Position numbers and translations under genes: made by a program | Shown: in pieces, positions 6,978-16,988 of the stretch | Numbering within the stretch: the stretch's first letter is position 1 | Layout of the letters: each line of letters starts with the position of its first letter | Notes under the pieces: model-generated | The model's database searches: none | Told to the model about the DNA's origin: nothing | Seen by the model: the letters and a program-made list of their open reading frames with translations, nothing else | DNA from: Clostridia bacterium | Lineage (GTDB): Bacteria > Bacillota_A > Clostridia > Christensenellales > Aristaeellaceae | Direction of reading: 5' to 3' | Length of the DNA stretch: 45,182 nt | NCBI GenBank assembly: GCA_017481065.1 | Contig: JAFUPT010000054.1 | Span: 1-45,182, forward strand

Positions 6978-8924
6978 ATGAGAAAATCGATGAGCGAAGT
7001 AAAGTTTTCTGAATTGAACCTTTTGCCGGAGATCCAGCGCGCCGTGGACGAGCTGGGTTTTGAGACGGCTACCGATATCCAGGCCGAGGCCATTCCGCGC
7101 ATCCGCAAGGGACGGGACATCATCGGCAAATCCCAGACCGGCACGGGCAAGACCCTGGCATTCGCCATCCCCGCGATCGAGAAGATCGACCGTGAGGAGG
7201 CGGAGACCACGGTGCAGGTGCTGATCCTCTGCCCCACCCGCGAGCTGGCCCAGCAGGGCTGCGAGGAGATCAAGAAGCTGACCCGCTTTATGACGGACAT
7301 CTGGGTAACGGATGTGTACGGCGGCGCGCCCATGGACCGGCAGATCATGCGCCTTCGCAAGTGCAACCTGGTGATCGGCACGCCGGGCCGCGTGATGGAC
7401 CACATGCGCCGGGGCACGCTGAGCCTTGAGAACCTGAAGATGATCGTGCTGGACGAGGCGGACGAAATGCTGAGCATGGGCTTCCGGGAGGACATTGAGA
7501 CGATCCTGAAAGACGTGCCCGAGGAGCGCCAGACCGTGCTCTTCTCCGCAACCATGCCGGACGCCATCATGGAGCTGACGGATACCTACCTCACCGAGCC
7601 TTACATCATCGAGATCAACCGCGAGCAGGTGACTCTGGACAACATCAGCCAGCTGTATGTGGATGTTCCCATGGGTCGGAAGCTGGATGCGCTGAACCTG
7701 ATCCTGCGGGCCTACGAGCCGCGCCTGTGCATGATCTTCTGCAATACGAAGCTGATGGTGGAGGAGGTTACCCAGTATCTCGCCCGCAACGGCTTTGCGG
7801 CGGAGGCGCTGCACGGCGACCTGAACCAGAGCCAGCGAACCCGCGTGATGGACGCCTTCAAATCCGCCCGGATTCCGCTGCTGGTGGCCACGGATGTGGC
7901 GGCCCGCGGCATCGATGTAAACGATATTGACTATGTAATCAACTACGATGTGCCCGGCCATGATGAATACTATGTGCACCGCATCGGCCGCACCGGCCGC
8001 GCCGGCAAGGAGGGCACCGCGCTGACCATCTGCTCCGGACGGCGGCAGTTTTACATGATCCGCGATCTGGCCCGCATGGCCAAGAGCGAGATCAAGGAAG
8101 TGCCGATCCCGAAGGTGGAGGAAATCCGCAAAAAGCAGGATGAGAAGAACCGGGAAAAGCTGCTGGAGGCCATCACCGCCGGCGTGGCCCAGAATTACCA
8201 GGATATGGTGAGCGAGCTGCTGGACAGCGGCTGCGACCTGCAGATGATCGCAGCGGCGGCCATGCAGGCAGCCTTTGCCAAGGATGAAATCGGCCTTTCC
8301 GACATCGAATTCGAGCGCAAGAGCGCATCCGGCGGCATGTACAAAAAGATCATCATCAGCATCGGCCGCAGGCAGAAAGTGGCGCCGAACCACATCGTTT
8401 CCGCCGTGGCCGAGCGCGCGCACATTCCCGGCAAGGAGATCGGCAAGATCGAAATCTACGATGACCGCACCATCGTAGGCGTGCCTGCGGACCGCGCGGA
8501 CGAGATCGTTTCTTCCCTGCGGGGACTCAAGATCAACGGCTTCATGACCAAGAGCTTCCTTTCCAAGGAACAGGCGAAATCCAGCCCGCGCCCCGGCGAC
8601 CGGCGCTCGCCCCGCCGCGAACGCTTCGAGCAGGCGCGCGCGGAGCAGCCCGCCAAGCAGGAAGCGCCGGAGCAGGAAAATATTGCAGCCGAACCGGTGC
8701 GGCGCGGCAAGATCAAGCTCTCTGAAACTGCGAAGGCGCGGCTTTTGGACGCCAGCGACCTGAGCCGCTTCGAAATCCGCAAGCCCCGGCAGACGGGTCT
8801 GAAATCTGCCGAGGATTTCCGCAGCCGCAAGCACGGCAAGGACAAACCCGCCCGCCGCGACCGTGACCGCGACAACCGCGGCAGCCGGAAGAACGCGGAC
8901 CGGGGAAGCCGGCGGAAGAAGTAA
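6978..8924 (+). CDS. DEAD-box ATP-dependent RNA helicase (CsdA/DbpA-like)
   Basis: A 648-residue helicase for RNA remodelling, in ribosome assembly or cold adaptation in known relatives. Motifs in order: Q motif (about 33-38), Walker A SQTGTGKT (52-59), PTRELAQQ, GTPGR, DEAD (in VLDEADEML), SAT, ARGID and HRIGRTGRAG. Residues about 455-530 (GMYKKIIISIGRRQKVAPNHI...) match the DbpA/CsdA C-terminal RNA-binding fold. A basic Arg/Lys/Asp tail of about 110 residues follows. The start could be ATG 6978 or ATG 6990; neither has a strong ribosome binding site. The gene stands alone and ends before a strong terminator. The exact orthologue (cshA, deaD or dbpA) cannot be assigned by eye. Confidence 0.93.
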   Translation: MRKSMSEVKFSELNLLPEIQRAVDELGFETATDIQAEAIPRIRKGRDIIGKSQTGTGKTLAFAIPAIEKIDREEAETTVQVLILCPTRELAQQGCEEIKKLTRFMTDIWVTDVYGGAPMDRQIMRLRKCNLVIGTPGRVMDHMRRGTLSLENLKMIVLDEADEMLSMGFREDIETILKDVPEERQTVLFSATMPDAIMELTDTYLTEPYIIEINREQVTLDNISQLYVDVPMGRKLDALNLILRAYEPRLCMIFCNTKLMVEEVTQYLARNGFAAEALHGDLNQSQRTRVMDAFKSARIPLLVATDVAARGIDVNDIDYVINYDVPGHDEYYVHRIGRTGRAGKEGTALTICSGRRQFYMIRDLARMAKSEIKEVPIPKVEEIRKKQDEKNREKLLEAITAGVAQNYQDMVSELLDSGCDLQMIAAAAMQAAFAKDEIGLSDIEFERKSASGGMYKKIIISIGRRQKVAPNHIVSAVAERAHIPGKEIGKIEIYDDRTIVGVPADRADEIVSSLRGLKINGFMTKSFLSKEQAKSSPRPGDRRSPRRERFEQARAEQPAKQEAPEQENIAAEPVRRGKIKLSETAKARLLDASDLSRFEIRKPRQTGLKSAEDFRSRKHGKDKPARRDRDRDNRGSRKNADRGSRRKK

Positions 8925-9011
8925 AAGAAGCAAGAGACATTGGGTTACGCAGGGGAATGCTGCCCCCTGACCCCAGCCAATGGGGATGATCTCCTTTGGA
9001 AACCTCCGCAT

Positions 9012-9046
9012 AAAAAAATCGTGCCGGATGACGGCACGATTTTTTT
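9012..9046. terminator. Terminator of the DEAD-box helicase gene
   Basis: Seven A, TCGTGCCG / CGGCACGA with a 5-nt loop, seven T. The left flank (8955-9011) is one of the shared terminator-flank repeats. Confidence 0.9.
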
Positions 9047-9056
9047 GCAAATAAAT

Positions 9057-9133
9057 TGTAGGGGCGATCCTGCGTGATCGCCCGTATGGCGGAATGTTCA
9101 TTTTGCGGGCGCACACATAGGTGCGCCCCTACA
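9057..9133. repeat. Compound palindromic intergenic element
   Basis: The outer inverted repeat TGTAGGGGCG...CGCCCCTACA encloses two hairpins: GGGCGATC/GATCGCCC (9062-9083) and GGGCGCAC/GTGCGCCC (9107-9128). No coding potential. The ends look like interspersed repeats seen in gut Clostridia. It sits between two terminators in the 416-base gene-free gap 8925-9340. The remainder of that gap is terminator-flank repeat. Confidence 0.6.
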
Positions 9134-9191
9134 TGGAATAGCAGTGGGATGTTCGCAGGAAAAAATCCGTGTTCCTGTTCCAAAATATTTT

Positions 9192-9219
9192 AAAAGGCAC
9201 GCAAATGCGTGCCTTTTTT
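9192..9219. terminator. Terminator facing yajC (bidirectional)
   Basis: AAAAGGCACGC / GCGTGCCTTTT with an AAAT loop, then two more T. The right flank (9220-9290) carries the repeat GAGGGTTCC...TTCCCTTGG and GGGGCAGCGCCCC. The same stem and flank recur inverted at 30035-30121. Confidence 0.85.
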
Positions 9220-9340
9220 CAGAGGGTTCCAAGGGAAATCATTTCCCTTGGCAGGGGCTTGGGGACAGCGTCCCCAACGAGGTCTGGGGCAGCGCCCCCA
9301 CCGTAGCCACAGCGTAACCCCTGCGTAATCCTATCCCGGA

Positions 9341-9697
9341 TTAAACCTCGGGCATGGAGGAATCGTTTTCGGTCTTTACGTTTTCGACGGAGCGGATGGC
9401 CCAGCGTGCGAATACGACGGTGTTTTCCTGGGAACCAACCTTCAGGGTGACGGTGTCTTCCTTGAGGGCTGCGATGGTGCCGTAGATGCCGCCGATGGTG
9501 CAGATGCGATCGCCAACCTTGAGGGAGGACAGCATATCCTTGACAGCCTTATCCTTCTTGCGCTGGGGACGGATCAGCAGGAAATAGAAGATGGCAACCA
9601 TAACGACGATCATGATGATCATGGAGATCATATCGCCGCCGGCAGTGGTGGTAGCAGCTGCGGCCTCAGCAAGGGCGTTCACAGAGAAAAGATTCAT
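9341..9697 (-). CDS. yajC: Sec translocase accessory protein YajC
   Basis: A 118-residue protein with one transmembrane helix (about residues 23-44, MISMIIMIVVMVAIFYFLL) followed by the family signature IRPQRKKDK and a small beta domain with VGDRICTIGGIYGTI. YajC associates with SecDF in the membrane. AAGGAGAG lies 8 nt upstream of the ATG. It follows tgt on the same strand, the usual order in many bacteria, but has its own promoter in the 99-nt gap. The next genes in the usual cluster (secD/secF) are not here. Confidence 0.95.
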   Translation of the reverse strand: MNLFSVNALAEAAAATTTAGGDMISMIIMIVVMVAIFYFLLIRPQRKKDKAVKDMLSSLKVGDRICTIGGIYGTIAALKEDTVTLKVGSQENTVVFARWAIRSVENVKTENDSSMPEV

Positions 9698-9729
9698 TGC
9701 AAAACTCTCCTTTTATAGTAATTAATGAC

Positions 9730-9758
9730 ATTATACCCAATTTTCTTCACATTTACAA
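9730..9758 (-). promoter_or_regulatory. Promoter of yajC
   Basis: Minus strand: TTGTAA (9753-9758), a 17-nt spacer, TATAAT (9730-9735), in the gap after tgt. Confidence 0.65.
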
Positions 9759-9796
9759 CGCAAACGGGCGCAGAATATGTGTTGTTTGGGTAAATT

Positions 9797-10992
<1,196 letters not shown>

Positions 10993-11014
10993 GCGTTTGG
11001 GCTTTGTTGGGGAT

Positions 11015-11485
11015 TCAGGCCTTTTCCCTGCGGCGGAACACCAGCACGAGGGTGGCTGCGGCGGCAACAAACATGGCTGCGGCTGCGCCCACCGGCATGG
11101 AAGCATCGCCGGACTTGGGAACGGTGTTATCGATCACGCGGGCGCTGATATCCATGCTGACCAGCATCTTGCCAATCTCATCAAAGGCGTCCATGCGGTA
11201 CACGCCGCTGTCCTCCACCTGGGCATTGACGATGGAATATACCTTCTGGTCCGCGCCGGAGATGGGGGCATCTTCAAAGTACCACTGGTAGGAGCTGGGA
11301 TCAACGCCGTTGATATTGACCTCCATGGAGAGATCTTCGCCGACATCCACAACCGCGTTCTGGGTCATATGGGATACGCGCATTACGACCGTCGTGGAGA
11401 TCACGCCCTCTGCCAGCGCACACGCGCTCAGCACGAGCATCAGGACGGCCAGAATTGCTACGAATTTTTTGATATATCGGTTCAC
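11015..11485 (-). CDS. Small secreted protein with Ig-like domain and sortase-like C-terminus
   Basis: A 156-residue protein with GTG start. A signal peptide (about residues 1-25, ending SACALA) is followed by one beta-sandwich Ig-like domain (PSSYQWYFEDAPISGA...DSGVYRMDAFD, the Y-W and DSGVY pattern). It ends VPKSGD, a hydrophobic helix and RRREKA. The C-terminus resembles a sortase sorting signal with VPKSGD in place of LPxTG, so wall or membrane anchoring is inferred. The start is GTG at 11485 because GGGAGG lies 8 nt upstream; an earlier TTG would overlap this site. No sortase gene is in the window. Single-gene unit. Confidence 0.75.
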   Translation of the reverse strand: MNRYIKKFVAILAVLMLVLSACALAEGVISTTVVMRVSHMTQNAVVDVGEDLSMEVNINGVDPSSYQWYFEDAPISGADQKVYSIVNAQVEDSGVYRMDAFDEIGKMLVSMDISARVIDNTVPKSGDASMPVGAAAAMFVAAAATLVLVFRRREKA

Positions 11486-11528
11486 GGAGATTTCCTCCCA
11501 CAAAATAGTGTCCTTATAACTACCGTCT

Positions 11529-11557
11529 ATTTTATACTATTATCCGACGCAGTTCAA
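11529..11557 (-). promoter_or_regulatory. Promoter of the small surface protein gene
   Basis: Minus strand: TTGAAC (11552-11557), a 17-nt spacer, TAAAAT (11529-11534); TATAAA two bases upstream is an alternative. Confidence 0.55.
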
Positions 11558-11652
11558 CCGTTTTCGTGGTTTTTGAACAGAATAGACTATCTTCCGTAAT
11601 AACTGAAATTCTTTCGAAATAAACAGTGGGGACTTGGATTCTATCGCCGCGC

Positions 11653-11682
11653 TTTACAGATACCCGGCTGAAATGCTATAAT
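11653..11682 (+). promoter_or_regulatory. Promoter of the polytopic membrane protein gene
   Basis: TTTACA (11653-11658), an 18-nt spacer, TGC-TATAAT (11677-11682, extended -10). The start codon follows 39 nt later. Confidence 0.75.
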
Positions 11683-11721
11683 ATTGGATAGAATGGATGT
11701 ATATGTCCTTTGGAGGTTCAA

Positions 11722-13707
11722 ATGGTAGGAATTCTTCTGCTGTGCGCTTTCCTGGTGTGCGGTGTGGCGGTCGCGGACGCGCTCTTCTCCCGCAAGAGCG
11801 GCTTTGTGCGGCTGTGGCTGGGCCTGTGCACGGGATTGATGATGATGATGTGGCTCCCTGTGCCCTTTGCATATTTGATGGACTTCACCCTGGCGGCGCA
11901 GGTATTGGCGCTGGCGTGCGCGGCTGCGATTGCGGCGGTGCTGTCGTGGCGCTGCGGCAGGTTCCGCGCATGGAAGAACCCGAAGCTACTGCCCGGCGCG
12001 GGACAGCGCTTCCTGGGAGATATGCCGGGCTGGATTCCGCTGGCGCTGGTTGTGCCGATGACCGTGCTGACCGGCTACCTGCTCTTTACCCACACGCTGC
12101 AAGTGCAGGATGGCGCCCTGCATGTAGGCCAGAGCACCTACGGCGACCTCTGCCTGCATCTGGGCATTGCCACGGGCATGCGCAATGCTTCCTTCCCGCC
12201 GGATTACACCATACTTCCCGGCGCGCTGCTGGGCTACCCCTTCCTGGCGGACAGCATGGTGACCACGATGCTGCTGGGCGGAAGCGGCCTGGCATTTTCC
12301 TTCGTGCTGACGGGCACGCTGATGGCGGCGCTGGTCTTCACCGGCTTTGTGATCTTTGCCTGGGAGCTGACCCACAGAAGGGCGGCGGTGGTGCTCGCCT
12401 TCGTCTTTATGTTTTTCAACGGCGGGCTGGGATTCCTGTACACGCTGGACGGCGTGGCGAAGGATTCCACGATGCTTCAGAATGTATTCACCGGCTTTTA
12501 CCAGACTCCCACGAACATGCCGGACCTGAACCTGCGCTGGGTGAACGTGGTCTGCGATATGATGGTGCCCCAGCGCACGCTGCTGTGCGGCTGGATGCTG
12601 CTGCTGCCGGCGCTGTATATGCTGGTGAACGCGGTGAAGGAGGAAAAGAAGGGATATTTCATCTTTCTGGGAATCTGGGCAGGGCTGATGCCCATGGCGC
12701 ACACCCATTCCTTCTTCGGACTGGGATTGATGAGCATCGGCGTGATGGCGCACCGGCTGCTTCGCAGCGGGGACAGGAAGAAGACCTTCCTCTGCTTCCT
12801 CACCTACGGCCTGATCGCGGTGGCGCTGGCCGCTCCCCAGCTGCTGACATGGACCTTCCCCCAGACCATCGGCGGCGCCAGCTCCAGCGGCAGCCTGAGC
12901 CTGCGCTTCAACTGGGTGAACAACCAGGGCAACGGAGAGCTGATCGACGGCTACTTCTGGTTCTGGGTAAAGAATGTGGGGCCGATCTACCTGCTGATGG
13001 TTCCGGCGGCGCTCTCCGCGAAAAAGGGCAGCCTGCTGCGCAGCCTTTCCATCGGCGCGCTGGTGATTTACACGGTGGCGGAATTGATCCAGTTCCAGCC
13101 CAACCCCTATGACAACAACAAGCTCTTTTATGTGGCCTACATGCTGATGATGCCGGTCCTTGCGCTGTTCCTGCTGCGCCTGTGGGAGCGCCTGCGGGGC
13201 ATTCCGGGGCGCACGATGCTGGCCTGCCTGCTGATCGGCGCAAACACCCTCTCCGCAGGGCTGAGCATGGCGCGGGAAGTGGTTTCCGATTACCAGCTCT
13301 TCTCCGCATCCGAGGTGGAGGCCGCGGAATATATCGAGGAGAATTTGCCGGAGAAGGCGGTTTTACTGACCGGAGACCAGCACAACAACGCCGTGGCGGC
13401 GCTCACGGGCAGGTATATCGTATGCGGCACGGGCAGCTACCTCTATTACCATGGCATCGATTATTCCGCCCAGCGGGATGCAATGCAGAGGATGCTCGCC
13501 GCACCCGGAGAAAACACTGCGCTGTTTGATCAGTACAATGTGGATTATATCTACATTTCCGATTATGAGAGATACAATTTTGGCGCGGATGAGGAATGGT
13601 TTGAAGAATACTGCTACAAGGTATTTGACAACGGCAGCGTGAAGATCTATGCCTATGATGAGGAAGATTTTGCCGCCGCTTCCGCCCAGATTGTGGCGCT
13701 GGATTGA
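11722..13707 (+). CDS. Polytopic membrane protein, probable GT-C-type glycosyltransferase
   Basis: A 661-residue protein with about 12 hydrophobic helices through residue 520 and a C-terminal soluble part. Between helices, about residues 135-170, is GQSTYGDLCLHLGIATGMRNASFPP, with an acidic residue and histidine in the first large outer loop as in GT-C lipid-linked sugar transferases. The C-terminal region (about 540-640) has LLTGDQHNNAVAALTGRYIV and VDYIYISDYERYNFG, a pattern seen in large bacterial membrane proteins of this type. TGGAGG 5 nt before ATG 11722 fixes the start. The family is inferred from layout only; the substrate is unknown. The neighbouring wall-binding lipoprotein suggests an envelope role. 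Confidence 0.6.
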   Translation: MVGILLLCAFLVCGVAVADALFSRKSGFVRLWLGLCTGLMMMMWLPVPFAYLMDFTLAAQVLALACAAAIAAVLSWRCGRFRAWKNPKLLPGAGQRFLGDMPGWIPLALVVPMTVLTGYLLFTHTLQVQDGALHVGQSTYGDLCLHLGIATGMRNASFPPDYTILPGALLGYPFLADSMVTTMLLGGSGLAFSFVLTGTLMAALVFTGFVIFAWELTHRRAAVVLAFVFMFFNGGLGFLYTLDGVAKDSTMLQNVFTGFYQTPTNMPDLNLRWVNVVCDMMVPQRTLLCGWMLLLPALYMLVNAVKEEKKGYFIFLGIWAGLMPMAHTHSFFGLGLMSIGVMAHRLLRSGDRKKTFLCFLTYGLIAVALAAPQLLTWTFPQTIGGASSSGSLSLRFNWVNNQGNGELIDGYFWFWVKNVGPIYLLMVPAALSAKKGSLLRSLSIGALVIYTVAELIQFQPNPYDNNKLFYVAYMLMMPVLALFLLRLWERLRGIPGRTMLACLLIGANTLSAGLSMAREVVSDYQLFSASEVEAAEYIEENLPEKAVLLTGDQHNNAVAALTGRYIVCGTGSYLYYHGIDYSAQRDAMQRMLAAPGENTALFDQYNVDYIYISDYERYNFGADEEWFEEYCYKVFDNGSVKIYAYDEEDFAAASAQIVALD

Positions 13708-13723
13708 ATTCTCTGTAACCCGC

Positions 13724-13752
13724 TTGTCTTTGCCTGCGCTTTGGGGTACAAT
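13724..13752 (+). promoter_or_regulatory. Promoter of the peptidoglycan-binding lipoprotein gene
   Basis: TTGTCT (13724-13729), a 17-nt spacer, TACAAT (13747-13752). A second TATAAT at 13765-13770 lacks a good -35. Confidence 0.6.
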
Positions 13753-13811
13753 AAGATAAATAGGTATAATTTCGGCCAGATATGGCTTTCCCAGATATCC
13801 GGAGGTTTCAA

Positions 13812-15605
13812 ATGCAAAAGCGTTCCAAATTTGCAATCATGCTCTGCATGCTCCTTGCGCTCAGTTTTCTGCTGGGCGGCTGCGGCGTGCAGGTGGATGA
13901 AAGCATACTGGATAACGAGGCAAATTACAGCGTGAACATCGCCCTGCCCTACGCCACAGTGACCCCGCCGCCCGCTGCCAAGGAGGAGGCGGAGCCGCTG
14001 GTGATTGATGCGGAGGGCAGCGTGACGGTGAACGATTCGGCGGTCGTTTTGCAGAACGACGCGGCGGGCAGCGCTGTGGAGGACGACAGCAACTACAAAT
14101 CCCTGCGCCAGGGCAATACAGGCCTTGCCGTGCAGGCGCTGCAGACGAGGCTGCAGGATTTGGGCTACTTCACCGACGGCGTTTCCGGCATTTTTGACTC
14201 CGCCACGGAAGCCGCCGTGCGCCGCTTTGAGCAGACCTACGGCACGATGCAGACCGGCGTAGCCACCGCCGAATTGCAGACGCGGCTGTTCTCCTCGGAC
14301 GCACCGGTTTACGGAAGCGACGCCTACAACAAGGCCGTTGTCGCCCAGTACAAGGTACTGGAGCGCGGCGATGTGGGAAGCTCGGTATATGCGCTGCAGC
14401 AGAGGCTGAAAAACCTGGGCTATCCGCTCACCGAGCTCACCGGTATTTATGACAACGAGACCGCCAACGCCGTGATGCTCTTCTACGAGGAATACGGGCT
14501 CACCGCCAGCGATGTGGCAAACGTGGCCCTGCAGAAGGAGATTTATTCCGACTCCGCACGCCCCTACGGCGAGGCGGACCTTGCCACCATCGATTCCTCT
14601 GCCAGCACCGCCGTGGGCGCATCCATCGCGGACGCACAGGAGCGGTTGATTGAGCTGGGCTACATGAGCGGCTCCCCGGACGGCGATTTCGACCAGCGCA
14701 CCCAGACTGCGGTGAAGCTGTTTGAAGAGGCCTGCGGCCAGCTGCCCTCCGGCGCGCTGAGCTCGGGACTGATCGAGCTGCTGGATTCGAAGTACGCGCC
14801 CGCCTTTGAGGTGCTGGGCTCCCAGTACACGAACCTTTTGGAGGGCTCCAGCGGCGAGGATGTGCGCCAGCTGCAGGAGCGCCTGGTTGCGCTGGGCTAC
14901 GCCGTCGGCACCCCCAACGGCGAGTATGGCAGCGCCACCACAGCTTCGGTGAAGCTGTTCCAGAACCACAATTTCCTGGAGGAGAGCGGCATCGCCAGCG
15001 CCTATGTGCAGGCAGTTTTGTACTCCTCCTTCGCATTGAACATCAACGGCGAAACCACGGCCATCCCGGCTGTGCAGGCCGCGCAGGAAGATACATCGGC
15101 GGCCTCCGGCCCCCTCGGCGCAGGCTCCAGCGGAGATGCCGTGCTCCGCTTGCAGGAGCGGCTGACCGCACTGGGCTACGTCACCAGCGTAACCGGCACC
15201 TACGATAACCTCACCGGCCGCGCGGTTTCCGCCTTCCAGGCGGCCGTGGGCGTGGAAGCGACGGGCACGGCCAGCGAGAGCCTGCAGGCCTTCCTGTTCA
15301 GCAGCGGCGCGCCGAACAGCGCAAACCCGCTCTATTCCAAGACCCAGAAGCACGAAACCCTGTCCCTCGAGGCCAAGGGAGACGATGTGAAGGATTTGCA
15401 GCAGCGGCTGCGCAAGCTGGGCTATGTTACCAAATCCCAGCTCTCCGGCAGCAACGGCACCTACAACCAGGCCACCGCCGATGCAGTATCCGCAGTGCAG
15501 GCGGCGCTGGGCTACGAGGCTCCGGATGGCGTCGCCAGCCCGGAACTGCTGTGCTACATATTCTCCGATGCGGGAGACGGGCTGAAAGCGGAGGAAGAGG
15601 ATTGA
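13812..15605 (+). CDS. Lipoprotein with six peptidoglycan-binding repeats
   Basis: A 597-residue lipoprotein. The signal peptide ends in the lipobox LLGGC with lipidated Cys24. A Pro/Ala/Glu linker runs to about residue 90, then six PG_binding_1 modules of about 65-75 residues. Each reads roughly L..G..G..V..LQ.RL..LGY..G..G.YD..T..AV..FQ. Several modules end in a LFSSxAP-like tail (RLFSSDAP, IYSDSARP, FLFSSGAP). The third module lacks its first strand. No catalytic domain is visible, so the protein is likely a wall-binding scaffold on the outer membrane face. GGAGG 6 nt before the ATG sets the start. A second protein with the same repeat type is encoded at 26187-30032. Confidence 0.88.
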   Translation: MQKRSKFAIMLCMLLALSFLLGGCGVQVDESILDNEANYSVNIALPYATVTPPPAAKEEAEPLVIDAEGSVTVNDSAVVLQNDAAGSAVEDDSNYKSLRQGNTGLAVQALQTRLQDLGYFTDGVSGIFDSATEAAVRRFEQTYGTMQTGVATAELQTRLFSSDAPVYGSDAYNKAVVAQYKVLERGDVGSSVYALQQRLKNLGYPLTELTGIYDNETANAVMLFYEEYGLTASDVANVALQKEIYSDSARPYGEADLATIDSSASTAVGASIADAQERLIELGYMSGSPDGDFDQRTQTAVKLFEEACGQLPSGALSSGLIELLDSKYAPAFEVLGSQYTNLLEGSSGEDVRQLQERLVALGYAVGTPNGEYGSATTASVKLFQNHNFLEESGIASAYVQAVLYSSFALNINGETTAIPAVQAAQEDTSAASGPLGAGSSGDAVLRLQERLTALGYVTSVTGTYDNLTGRAVSAFQAAVGVEATGTASESLQAFLFSSGAPNSANPLYSKTQKHETLSLEAKGDDVKDLQQRLRKLGYVTKSQLSGSNGTYNQATADAVSAVQAALGYEAPDGVASPELLCYIFSDAGDGLKAEEED

Positions 15606-15675
15606 GGCGACAGTCCATGGACGCCGTCCTTTGGAAAACTGCTTAATGGCATGACTCCCTTGAGTATCCCCAGAA

Positions 15676-15708
15676 AAGGCATTGGCTCCGTTCCGGAGCC
15701 AATGCCTT
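15676..15708. terminator. Perfect 15-bp hairpin after the lipoprotein gene
   Basis: AAGGCATTGGCTCCG / CGGAGCCAATGCCTT with a TTC loop. The trailing T-tract is weak (AAATCTATAATT), so termination efficiency is uncertain. Confidence 0.6.
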
Positions 15709-15762
15709 AAATCTATAATTCTGAAATACTTACGCATGACAGATACATTATCCTGCTTCATT

Positions 15763-15794
15763 AAAAAACGACCTCGGAGCGAGGTCGTTTTTAT
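15763..15794. terminator. Bidirectional terminator before the XpaC-like gene
   Basis: Six A, CGACCTCG / CGAGGTCG with loop GAG, five T. It serves the convergent minus-strand gene. The right flank (15797-15866) is a terminator-flank repeat copy with GGGGTCTGGAGCAGCGCCCCAG. Confidence 0.88.
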
Positions 15795-15886
15795 TTCCAA
15801 GGGGTCACAGAGGAAGATCATTTCTCCCCTGTCGGGGTCTGGAGCAGCGCCCCAGCGTTCCCCTTCCAGCATATCCCGTTTTTTCA

Positions 15887-16939
15887 TCACAGCTTCAGCT
15901 GCATGCTCCCCTTCTGAGAGAGGCCATCGCCGGCCATCATGGTTTCCAGCACATCGATGTCGGTGGCGATATCCAGCGCATCGTTGTGGAAGAGGCGGTC
16001 GAGCTGCTTTTCATAGGCTTCGATCAGCATATCCAGCACTTTTTCGATCTTCTGGCGGCTGGCGACGATGTTTTCGCTCTGGTAGTGCTGCTCCTCCAGC
16101 ATTTCATAGGACTTGAGGAGTTTCAGGGTCTGGGGCAGGTAATAATTCATGAAGCGGCGCACATCCTGCTCCCGGGCGGGGTTATCGATCACCGCACCGA
16201 AGATGCCCGCCGTGAGGGTGCCGATGCGGTCGATGCGCTGGGACACGGCCTCGTTTTCGATCTTTTCATTGAGTTCGTAGAGCTCGTTGAGGGTGCGCTC
16301 CAGTTCATCCATGTATACCTTTTTATTAGGAGCAGGCTGCTTGGCATGCCTGGGCCTGGGTTCCTGCCGGGCAGTTTCCTGGCCGGGATTGAGCTGTTCG
16401 GGATTTTTCTTCGGCTTGGGCTTTTCTGGGGCGAAATCCGTTTCCACATAGTCCGCCTGCGGACGCTTTTTGGCCTTCTTCTCCGTATGCAGCTTTTCGC
16501 CGCGCAGGGCATGGATGATTTCCAGCGCGATATCCTTCCAGCTGCCCCGGCTTTCCTGCCGCGCTTCATAGCCCGAAACGGGGGGAAGCACCAGTTCATC
16601 CCGGTTTACATCCAGATACGCCCCCTCGCCAAAATAGCCCTCGGCGATCATGCGCTGGAGATAGCGCAGGGCATCGTCCTTGCCCATGTGGCTCACCTTG
16701 GCAAGCTCCCGCACGGGAACCCGCTCCCGCATGCCGATTACCGCGCAGAATTCATGGAAGCGCTGGTACATGCGGCGCTTTGCGGCCATCCTGCCGCCCT
16801 TGATGAAGCAGCCAATGCTCAAGGGGATGCCGAAAATGGTGGGCCATATAGGTATCATCACCAATCCGCCGATGATCCATTTCAGGCCGCTCTGGGGTTC
16901 ATCGGGAGATTCAAACCTGCCGTTGTATGTTCTGCTCAT
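15887..16939 (-). CDS. XpaC-like protein with N-terminal membrane segment
   Basis: A 350-residue protein. A hydrophobic stretch at about 19-46 is followed by a helical region (55-125) reminiscent of a small winged-helix/PCI-type fold (VPVRELAKVSHMGKDDALRYLQRMIAEGYF). A charged, proline-rich low-complexity linker spans about 150-205. The C-terminal domain (about 205-340) matches the XpaC family (RFMNYYLPQTLKLLKSYEML...KIEKVLDMLIEAYEKQLDRLF). XpaC proteins are often next to TelA (toxic-anion resistance); telA is absent here. Function in the family is poorly known. AGGAGTG lies 8-9 nt before the ATG. Confidence 0.8.
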   Translation of the reverse strand: MSRTYNGRFESPDEPQSGLKWIIGGLVMIPIWPTIFGIPLSIGCFIKGGRMAAKRRMYQRFHEFCAVIGMRERVPVRELAKVSHMGKDDALRYLQRMIAEGYFGEGAYLDVNRDELVLPPVSGYEARQESRGSWKDIALEIIHALRGEKLHTEKKAKKRPQADYVETDFAPEKPKPKKNPEQLNPGQETARQEPRPRHAKQPAPNKKVYMDELERTLNELYELNEKIENEAVSQRIDRIGTLTAGIFGAVIDNPAREQDVRRFMNYYLPQTLKLLKSYEMLEEQHYQSENIVASRQKIEKVLDMLIEAYEKQLDRLFHNDALDIATDIDVLETMMAGDGLSQKGSMQLKL

Positions 16940-16959
16940 TGTTTCACACTCCTGCGCAC

Positions 16960-16988
16960 ATTATATATGAAACAAGTTAGATTTTCAA
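16960..16988 (-). promoter_or_regulatory. Promoter of the XpaC-like gene
   Basis: Minus strand: TTGAAA (16983-16988), a 17-nt spacer, TATAAT (16960-16965). It lies in the 49-nt gap after the helicase gene. Confidence 0.75.

Noticed and set aside
6915..9116. A 733-residue open frame opposite the DEAD-box helicase
   Set aside because: The helicase is unmistakable on the other strand; the antisense product has no recognisable motif.
13653..15890. A 745-residue frame opposite the lipoprotein
   Set aside because: Repetitive shadow of the six peptidoglycan-binding modules.
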